64,000 bases of DNA from an uncultured Dorea sp. (lineage in GTDB: Bacteria > Bacillota > Clostridia > Lachnospirales > Lachnospiraceae), in the NCBI GenBank assembly GCA_900543415.1, contig UQRE01000001.1, positions 1 through 64,000 of the forward strand, in the 5' to 3' direction. Below, in pieces: positions 57,335-64,000 of the stretch (its first letter is position 1; every line of letters begins with the position of its first letter). A model generated the notes under the pieces. It saw nothing but the letters and a program-made list of their open reading frames with translations. It was not told where the DNA came from and made no database searches. The translations under genes were made by a program, and so were the position numbers.

Positions 57335-59452
57335 ATGAAAGTAACAAAGAAAATGAAACGATTTGCTGCATTATTAATTGCCGCAGTCGTGATGTTGAGC
57401 GGAGTTCCATTACCGTCGGTTCAGGCGGCAGGAGACGCCAAAGGAGTTGATGTTTTAACTTTTACAGTTAAAGATGAGGAGGGCCATCCAGTAGAAGGAG
57501 TTGAGTTAGATATATATGATCGGGGAGGTCGAACATATACGAATCTGAAGTCCAAGATGGGTGGAGTAGTTCGTTGGAACATTCCTTCACATTTTGATAT
57601 GTATAACGGACAGGTGTTAGAGATTAAGCCAATTAACGAGGAAGAGGAAATTGGTTCAATTACATTTAAGGTGAAATTTGATGGCTTTTATACTGTTATT
57701 GATACTATTAATGGTGAACCGGCTGAAAATGTTAAAAATTTGGAACTCACTGTGAACAAAAAAGGCGGTACGGTAGAGGATAAGCCGGAGATTACAAGCG
57801 TATCTTTGAATAAGTCAAGTTTAGAAAATGCAGGTGGTGTAGTACAGTTCTCTGTAAAGGGAAAAAAACTGAAAGACAAAGTAGAGGTAGAAGTTTTAAA
57901 GAACGGAGTTGCAGCAGGAGAAGTGAAGATCCAGCAAATGGAAAATCAAGAGACATGGAATGAATACTGGATCACATTGCCAAAAAATGAGGCAGAAACA
58001 GAAGTGCAGTATACTTTAAGAGCGAAACTGGTAGGAGATCCTGCAACAGTGAAAGAGAAAACTGTTACAGTAAAAGGAACAGGGCTAGTAGCAAATCCAG
58101 AAATTACGCAAGTAAGTGTAAATAAGACAAGTTTAGAGAGCGCCGGTGGTGTAGTACAGTTCTCTGTAAAGGGAAAAAAACTGAAAGACAAAGTAGAGGT
58201 AGAAGTTTTAAAGAACGGAGTTGCAGCAGGAGAAGTGAAGATCCAGCAAATGGAAAATCAAGAGACATGGAATGAATACTGGATCACATTGCCAAAGAAT
58301 GAAGAAACAACCGCGATAGAGTATACTTTGAGAGCGAAAGTAACAGGAGATGAAGCTTCAGCAAAAGAAGCAAAAGTTACGGTAAAAGCAGCAGAAGTAA
58401 AGTCAGAAATTGCGCAAGTAAGTGTAAATAAGACAAGTTTAGAGAGCACCGGTGGTGTAGTACAGTTCTCTGTAAAGGGAAAAAAACTGAAAGACAAAAT
58501 AGAGGTAGAAGTTTTAAAGAACGGAGTTGCAGCAGGAGAAGTGAAGATCCAGCAAATGGAAAATCAAGAGACATGGAATGAATACTGGATCACATTGCCA
58601 AAGAATGAAGAAACAACCGCGATAGAGTATACTTTGAGAGCGAAAGTAACAGGAGATGAAGCTTCAGCAAAAGAAGCAAAAGTTACGGTAAAAGCAGCAG
58701 AAGTAAAGTCAGAAATTGCGCAAGTAAGTGTAAATAAGACAAGTTTAGAGAGCACCGGTGGTGTAGTACAGTTCTCTGTAAAGGGAAAAAAACTGAAAGA
58801 CAAAATAGAGGTAGAAGTTTTAAAGAACGGAGTTGCAGCAGGAGAAGTGAAGATCCAGCAAATGGAAAATCAAGAGACATGGAATGAATACTGGATCACA
58901 TTGCCAAAGAATGAAGAAACAACCGCGATAGAGTATACTTTGAGAGCGAAAGTAACAGGAGATGAAGCTTCAGCAAAAGAAGCAAAAGTTACGGTAAAGG
59001 AAGCGGAAAAACCGGAAGTAAATAAGGAAGCTCTTAAACAGAAAATCACAGACGCAAAAGCAATCGAGAATGAGAACTACACAGAAGCAAGCTGGAATGC
59101 ATTGCAGGCAGCAATCGCAGCAGCAGAAGCTGTGCGTGATGATGCAGACGCAACACAGGATGCTGTAGATGCACAGGTGACAGCGCTTAAAAAGGCAGTA
59201 GATGGATTAAAGGAAAATTCGGAGAAGCCAAATCCGGAGAAGCCAAATACAGAGAAGCCAAATACAAATAAACCAAATCCAAATAAGCCAAATACCAATA
59301 AACCGAATGCAAATAAACCAAATGTAGATAAGAATGAGAACGCGGCTCCAAAAACTGGAGATTCTGCACCGTTTGTTCCATGCATGGCAGGTATGATTTG
59401 TGCAGCAGCAGTAGCAGGTATGGTTTTAAAGAAGAGAAAGTCTTTCGAATAG
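57335..59452 (+). CDS. Repeat-rich cell-wall surface protein with PKTGD sorting end
   Basis: A 705-residue secreted protein. Order: signal peptide (MKVTKKMKRFAALLIAAVVM...VQAA); an N-terminal Cna-B-like beta domain (about 35-145, DVLTFTVKDEEGHPVEGVELDI); four tandem ~102-residue Ig-like units (152-561) with NKxSLExxGGVVQFSVKGKKLKD; one FIVAR helical module (about 565-630); an NKPN/EKPN proline-asparagine stalk; then APKTGD, a membrane helix and KKRK, i.e. a cell-wall sorting signal of the PKTG type. The repeats are nearly identical at DNA level, so copy number probably varies. It is a likely sortase B substrate. The FIVAR module is shared with the next gene. Confidence 0.9.
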   Translation: MKVTKKMKRFAALLIAAVVMLSGVPLPSVQAAGDAKGVDVLTFTVKDEEGHPVEGVELDIYDRGGRTYTNLKSKMGGVVRWNIPSHFDMYNGQVLEIKPINEEEEIGSITFKVKFDGFYTVIDTINGEPAENVKNLELTVNKKGGTVEDKPEITSVSLNKSSLENAGGVVQFSVKGKKLKDKVEVEVLKNGVAAGEVKIQQMENQETWNEYWITLPKNEAETEVQYTLRAKLVGDPATVKEKTVTVKGTGLVANPEITQVSVNKTSLESAGGVVQFSVKGKKLKDKVEVEVLKNGVAAGEVKIQQMENQETWNEYWITLPKNEETTAIEYTLRAKVTGDEASAKEAKVTVKAAEVKSEIAQVSVNKTSLESTGGVVQFSVKGKKLKDKIEVEVLKNGVAAGEVKIQQMENQETWNEYWITLPKNEETTAIEYTLRAKVTGDEASAKEAKVTVKAAEVKSEIAQVSVNKTSLESTGGVVQFSVKGKKLKDKIEVEVLKNGVAAGEVKIQQMENQETWNEYWITLPKNEETTAIEYTLRAKVTGDEASAKEAKVTVKEAEKPEVNKEALKQKITDAKAIENENYTEASWNALQAAIAAAEAVRDDADATQDAVDAQVTALKKAVDGLKENSEKPNPEKPNTEKPNTNKPNPNKPNTNKPNANKPNVDKNENAAPKTGDSAPFVPCMAGMICAAAVAGMVLKKRKSFE
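57788..59017 (+). repeat. Four tandem ~306-bp coding repeats
   Basis: Units begin at about 57788, 58100, 58406 and 58712 (periods 312, 306, 306). Units 3 and 4 look identical over roughly the first 285 bp; unit 1 is the most diverged. Each encodes one Ig-like domain. Confidence 0.93.
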
Positions 59453-59468
59453 AGCAGGAGGAAACTTT

Positions 59469-62400
59469 ATGAAACTTAGGGCTTTGGCAACAAGAATAGG
59501 GGCAGTTGCGTTGGCGGTTTTAATTACCGCCGGCAACCTGGCTCTTACCACTCAGGCGGCAGACGCTTGAGTGGATGTGCGGGAAGAGGATGTCTTCCCT
59601 CCGGCGCCTGATGACGTAGTTCAGGATAAGATGCTCAACTGGGTAATCCGAGGGGTTACTTTAGACCAGAGTTATAAAAAAGAGGACTATATTCCAATCA
59701 AACCAGATCGATTTAAAGGTTTACAGCAGTTTACATATTCAGCAGGAGCGCATCCAGAGGCATATCCGATTGATGTATATGTGTATAAACTGGGAGGATT
59801 AGAATACGCAACTGATTTAAGAAAGATTGATCTTTCTTATAATATGGTAAGTGATTTGACACCGCTCAAAGATCTTACAAATTTGAGAGATTTGACTTTC
59901 TATATGAATAAGCTTACAAGTATTGAACCTCTTCGTAAACTTACGAATCTGGAACAGTTAAATATTGCGTTTAATGAAGTGAAGGATTTGAGTCCTTTGA
60001 TAAACATGAAGAGTTTGAAGGACTTGAATGTTGAGAATACTGGAATTTCTGATCTGAGGGGAATAGAAAGATGTACTAAGCTTTCGTCTTTGAACCTTAG
60101 CGGAAATAAAGTTTCGGATATTTCAGCGCTTGGAAATCTGATAAATATGGAAAAGTTCTTGTGGTTAAATAACAATCAGATTACAGACATTTCAGCTTTG
60201 GCTGATATGACAAAATTGCGGGAACTTGATTTGTATGGCAATCAAGTGTCAGATGTCTCAGCGCTTAAAAACCTTAGAAATCTGGAATCTCTCAATCTCG
60301 GAAATAATCGTGAAATAGCAGATCTTGCACCACTTGTCAATCTTACAAATTTGAAGGAAGATGAAGTTAATTTAGTTGGAACAAAGATTGAGACAAAGAA
60401 AGAATTATTATTCGAAGTTATCAGAGTCAACAAATTAATTGACCGGTTCAATGCGAATGAAATCAGTGTTGTGGATAAAGGAAAAGTAGAAGAAGCAAGA
60501 AAGGCTTATGACAGATTGTCAGAAGAAGCTAAGAGCTATATCACAGAACTTAGAATTACCGCAGCAGAAGAAAACATTGCAAGACTGGAGCAGGGAAAAG
60601 ATCTTGTTCGCTATGATGAATTGTCTGAGTTCGAAAATATGGCAAAACAGGATGTCAAGACGTTAGAGATCAGAGTGACTGATACAAACGGTGATCCCGT
60701 GAGACATGCACGTTTTAACGTAAAGGGTCAGAGATATGGGGAAATTTACGGAACAATCAGTACAGATAAATATGGACTTGCAGAATATACAATTCCGTCA
60801 AATAATAATGAAACCTCATATACTTTTAAACTTCAAGAAAGTGCAAAATTTACAGGAGATACTGCGGATATTGAGATTACACTTTCAGCAGATTCTGTGA
60901 TTACACATATCAATGGAGAAGCAACAGAGGATGGAAAAATTGACCGTACGCTTACATTAAAAGCAGGTGCACAGTTGTCCGTGAATAAAGTGACACTGGA
61001 AAAACTGATCGCATCAGCAGAAAAAATCAGTGCGGACGAATATAGTGATGTGAGCTATTCTAAATTGACAAAAGCAATTGAGGATGCGAAAGCTGTTGTG
61101 AAGAATTCTTCCGCTACGCAGAAAGATGTAGATGAAGCGGAAGCAAGTCTTAGAAATGCGATGGATGACCTTGAAAAAGGTGCGGACATGAGGACTTTGA
61201 AGATGAGTGTTGAAGATGGGGAGGGAAATCCGATTCCGAACATTCATTTCGAAGTAAGTAATTCATGGAATGGCGGAAGAACAGAACTTATTTCTAATGA
61301 GTCTGGTAAAATGAGTTACACGGTTCCTAAATATCCAATCAATTACTATACGGTTGTTATTAACGCAGACGAAAATTATACCATGGTAAATGAACTGCGT
61401 TTCACAGAAGAAGAAAACAAAATCGTGAAAGTAAATAATAAGACGGTGACAGGACCGGAAGACTTGAATGTAACCGTAACTCTTAAGAAGAAAGAGAATC
61501 TGAAACCAGTCGATAAATCGGCATTAGAGGCGTTGATCCAAGAAGCCGAGGCGATTGTTGAGGAAGGCTATACCGCAGACAGCTATGCAGCGCTTCAGAA
61601 AGCCATTGATGAAGCAAGAAAAGTAGTGGCAGACGATAAAGCATCTCAAGTGACAGTGAATAGTCAGAAGAGCGCACTTCAGAAAGCCATTGATAATCTT
61701 GTACCAAAAGAGGTTAAACCGACAGACAGGACAACAGCAGTGATCATTGCAAAAGATGGAACAGGAAAACCAGTAGAAGGCGTTAAGTTTACCGGCTATT
61801 CTACCTACGTATCAGATGTAAATAAAGTGACCGATTCAAGAGGCGCAATTGTGTATACCATGAATTTTGGAGAGACTCTGACTCTTCAGCTTGCAGATGA
61901 CAGATACACAACAACAAGCGGAGAGATTCGTGTGAGAACTGATTGGGAAACCGGAGAGATTATATCAATTAACGATAAGGAAATTACGACTCTGGAAGAA
62001 CAGATTGTTAATGTTGTTGTCAATAAAGTCGGCGGAGAGTCAAGTGTAGATAAGAGCGATTTAGAGGCGAAACTTGCAGAGGCGTTGAAAGTAGATTCGG
62101 GAAAATATACAGAAGACAGTTATAATAAACTGTTGGCAGCCATAGAGGAAGCGCAGGAAGTATTTGATCGTGATGACGCAGCGCAAGATGAGGTTACAGA
62201 GCAGGTTAACAAACTTACAACAGCAATGGACAATCTGAAAGAAAAAGAAGAAGGAACTGTTGATACAACTCCTTTGAAGGATAAATTAAAAGAAGCGAAA
62301 GCAATTAGTGCAAAAGGATATACCGCAGATACTTATGCAGCGCTTCAAGATGCGATTAAAAAAGCGGAGGGCGTATTAAATAGCAATCCATCCCAGCAGG

Positions 62401-62933
62401 AAGTATTTACAGCGGTGATTGATCTTCAGAAAGCCATTGATAATCTAAAAAAAGCTGTTGTTGACGTAAATAAAGATCTTTTGGGAGAAACGCTGGAAAA
62501 AGCTAAAAGTTACAAAGCGGATGACTGGACAAAAGCAAGCTATGAAGCGTTACAGAAAGCCATCGCCGAGGCAGAAGTCGTATATAAAGACGAAGAAGCG
62601 GATCAAGTAGCGGTTGATAGAAAAGTTGCGGCCCTTAATAAAGCAATCAATAATCTGGAAGCAAAAGGAAGTGAAACTCCGAATCCGGAAAAACCAGAAA
62701 AACCGGAGAAACCAAATACACCAAATACTCCGGGAACCGGTGGACAAGGTGGACAAGATGGAAACGGAAATGCTGCTGGTGGACAGAAACCAGATGGAAC
62801 AGTCCTAAATGGCGGAACATCCGGACCACAAGCTGCCAAGACCGCAGATACAGCGCATCCGATTGTATATGCAGCAGCCATGTTTGCAGCAATGGCAGGA
62901 ATCGTTGTATTCAGAAGAAAAAAAGTAAAATAA
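59469..62933 (+). pseudogene. LRR/FIVAR surface protein interrupted by TGA after the signal peptide
   Basis: ATG 59469 (AGGAGGAAAC ribosome site) encodes a 33-residue signal peptide, MKLRALATRIGAVALAV...QAADA, then TGA at 59568-59570. The same frame continues for 1,120 codons: internalin-like leucine-rich repeats (about 60-275, with SDLTPLKDLTNL-type units), beta domains of the DTNGDPVRHARF / EDGEGNPIPNIHF type like the one in the upstream protein, five FIVAR helical modules, a proline/glycine stalk and a C-terminal AAKTADTAHP-helix-RRKKVK sorting-like end. A GTG directly follows the TGA, but re-initiation would yield a protein without export signal. It may be a nonsense pseudogene, phase-variable or read through. 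Adhesin role inferred. Confidence 0.85.
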
Positions 62934-62948
62934 TAGTCAAATGACAAG

Positions 62949-62980
62949 AAAAGTGCCGGAAGAGATTCCGGCGCTTTTTA
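62949..62980 (+). terminator. Terminator after the LRR surface protein
   Basis: AAGTGCCGGAA pairs with TTCCGGCGCTT around a short loop, followed by TTTTAT. Confidence 0.85.
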
Positions 62981-62993
62981 TTGGGGGCTTCAG

Positions 62994-63023
62994 TTGAAAA
63001 ACAATACCCAAATAGGATATAAT
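62994..63023 (+). promoter_or_regulatory. Promoter of the rfbC-rfbD operon
   Basis: TTGAAA (62994-62999), 18 bases, TATAAT (63018-63023). This lies inside the longest rfbC reading frame and argues for the later start codon. Confidence 0.7.
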
Positions 63024-63059
63024 ATGTTGAAAATGGAAGGATGGGGAAACAACGTGGGT

Positions 63060-63593
63060 ATGTTAAAAGTGACGGAATGTGAATTGGAAGGATTGAAAAT
63101 TATAGAACCGCAGGTATTTGCTGATGATCGAGGCTGGTTTATGGAATTATATCGAAAAGAAGATTATGAAGAAGCAGGTATTTGCTGTGAGTTTGTGCAG
63201 GATAATCGAGCATATTCGAAGCAGGGCGTGCTTCGCGGGATGCATTTTCAAGTGAAATATCCACAGGATAAGTTGTTGAGTGTATTGAGAGGAGAAATAT
63301 ACGATGTTGCAGTAGATATTAGAAAAGATTCTAAGACATATGGGAAGTGGTTCGGAATCAGATTGTCTGATGAAAATAAGAAGCAAGTATTTATTCCGAA
63401 AGGATTTGCACATGGATACCTTGTATTGTCAAAGGAAGCAGAGATTTTATATAAATGCAGTGAAATCTATCATCCGGAAGACGAAGGCGGTATCGCATGG
63501 GATGATCCAAAGCTGGCGATTCAGTGGCCGATTTCCGTTCAAAGTGAACTTATTATTTCAGAAAAGGATCGAAATTGGGAAGGGCTTTTATAA
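63060..63593 (+). CDS. rfbC: dTDP-4-dehydrorhamnose 3,5-epimerase
   Basis: Third step of dTDP-L-rhamnose synthesis. It has 177 residues from the ATG at 63060 (or GTG 63054, which better fits GGATGGGGAAAC as ribosome site). The longer frame from 62994 starts within the promoter. RmlC cupin motifs are GLKIIEPQVFADDRGWFMELY, VQDNRAYSKQGVLRGMHFQ with the catalytic His, GEIYDVAVDIRKDS and PKGFAHGYLVLS. The stop overlaps the rfbD start (TAATG). Confidence 0.92.
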   Translation: MLKVTECELEGLKIIEPQVFADDRGWFMELYRKEDYEEAGICCEFVQDNRAYSKQGVLRGMHFQVKYPQDKLLSVLRGEIYDVAVDIRKDSKTYGKWFGIRLSDENKKQVFIPKGFAHGYLVLSKEAEILYKCSEIYHPEDEGGIAWDDPKLAIQWPISVQSELIISEKDRNWEGLL

Positions 63594-64000
63594 TGAAAAT
63601 ATTAGTGACAGGCAGTAACGGACAGCTTGGGAAAGCGGTGGTTAGGGAATTAAAACACAGAGGTCATGAAGTGATCCCCGCAAGCCATGAAAATATGGAT
63701 ATTACAAAAGAGGATATTGTTTGGTCAGTATTGGAAGAAGTAAGACCGGATGCAGTCGTACACTGTGCCGCGTATACAAACGTGGATCGGGCGGAAGAAG
63801 AGCGAGAGGTTTGTCGTCGGGTGAATGTATGTGGAACGAAATATCTCGTAAAGTGGTGCGGCGAACATGATACAAAATTTCTATATGTTAGCACGGATTA
63901 TGTGTTTTCGGGAGAAGGAACGGTGCCGCATGGAGAAGAGGATGAAAAGAATCCGTTAAACACATATGGACAGAGCAAACATGAGGGAGAGGAACTTGTA
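63593..64000 (+). CDS. rfbD: dTDP-4-dehydrorhamnose reductase (partial, runs off window)
   Basis: The last step of dTDP-L-rhamnose synthesis, NADPH-dependent. Only the first 136 codons are present. VTGSNGQLGKAVVREL is the Rossmann motif, followed by DVVHCAAYTNVD-like VVHCAAYTNVDRAE, STDYVFSG and the catalytic Y-x3-K in YGQSKHEGE. The start overlaps the rfbC stop by one base, so the two are co-translated. Confidence 0.93.
   Translation, partial: MKILVTGSNGQLGKAVVRELKHRGHEVIPASHENMDITKEDIVWSVLEEVRPDAVVHCAAYTNVDRAEEEREVCRRVNVCGTKYLVKWCGEHDTKFLYVSTDYVFSGEGTVPHGEEDEKNPLNTYGQSKHEGEELV

Noticed and set aside
57688..58880. Series of similar minus-strand frames beginning MSFSFF/MSLDFP inside the surface protein
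   Set aside because: They are the antisense reading of the tandem coding repeats, recur with the same period, and have no ribosome sites.
59568..59570. Selenocysteine or reassigned TGA
   Set aside because: No SECIS-like hairpin was seen directly downstream, surface adhesins are not selenoproteins, and TGA ends other genes in the window normally.
59571..62933. Annotating the LRR protein as starting at the GTG after the TGA
   Set aside because: A complete signal peptide with start and ribosome site lies in the same frame just upstream. The GTG has no ribosome site, and the C-terminal sorting-like end makes sense only with export.
62994..63059. Earliest ATG/TTG-type start for rfbC
   Set aside because: It lies in the -35 element of a good promoter and adds residues not found in RmlC proteins.

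Overview
The window reads as a stretch of chromosome from a low-to-mid G+C, spore-forming Firmicute, most likely Lachnospiraceae (a Mediterraneibacter/[Ruminococcus]-like gut organism; the genus is a guess). Pointers are the T-box and S-box leaders, meso-diaminopimelate dehydrogenase, spoIID next to a spoIIQ-like gene, spmA/spmB, a class B sortase with PKTG-type surface proteins, and AGGAGG Shine-Dalgarno sequences throughout. No rRNA, tRNA or CRISPR array was seen and no intact insertion sequence.

Layout. 0.1-4.8 kb: calcium-type P-ATPase, AI-2E family permease and a PD-(D/E)XK (Rpn-type) nuclease. 5.2-15.7 kb: a decaying sucrose/fructan and accessory region, with a truncated GH172 (DUF2961) fragment, an intact GH32 sucrose-6-phosphate hydrolase, a fructokinase copy broken by a ~83-bp deletion, an ECF-type sigma/anti-sigma pair, a collapsed ferredoxin/membrane iron-sulfur pseudogene, small HIRAN and unknown genes, a WYL regulator, then an intact second fructokinase and a D-Ala-D-Ala carboxypeptidase. 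15.7-35 kb: housekeeping genes, namely T-box/ileS, glycogen phosphorylase, spoIID, spoIIQ-like, GIY-YIG protein, hemolysin III, divergent spmA and spmB, secreted nuclease, murI, DUF885 lipoprotein-like protein, T-box/metG, ddh, tatD and rsmA. 35-47 kb: citrate synthase, an alpha/beta hydrolase, a TetR-controlled membrane gene, DUF2871, a two-component system, a methyltransferase, a large exported protein with a degenerate C39-like end, and preQ1 riboswitch/queT. 47-64 kb: aroK, murA, S-box/metK, a second two-component system, sortase B, dTDP-rhamnose genes (rfbB, rfbC, partial rfbD), and two large repeat-rich surface proteins lying between rfbB and rfbC.

Regulation is unusually readable. Two tRNA-sensing T-boxes carry Ile (AUC) and Met (AUG) specifiers, metK has a SAM-I riboswitch, and queT has a preQ1-I riboswitch whose 3' part is the Shine-Dalgarno. 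spoIID, spmA and spmB carry sigma-E-like boxes, and spoIIQ carries a sigma-F-like promoter. The TetR operon has a 13-bp palindrome over its start site.

The least explained signals are (i) a family of interspersed palindromes built on GGGACGTAGC...GCTACGTCCC, with a one-sided tail, always sitting directly behind a gene; (ii) a three-way-junction-like structured segment at 39534-39627; (iii) an in-frame TGA exactly at the end of the signal peptide of the 1,120-residue LRR/FIVAR surface protein; and (iv) three consecutive perfect hairpins in the queT leader. Several lesions (GH172, fructokinase, FeS genes, DUF2871, TGA) show a region undergoing gene loss.
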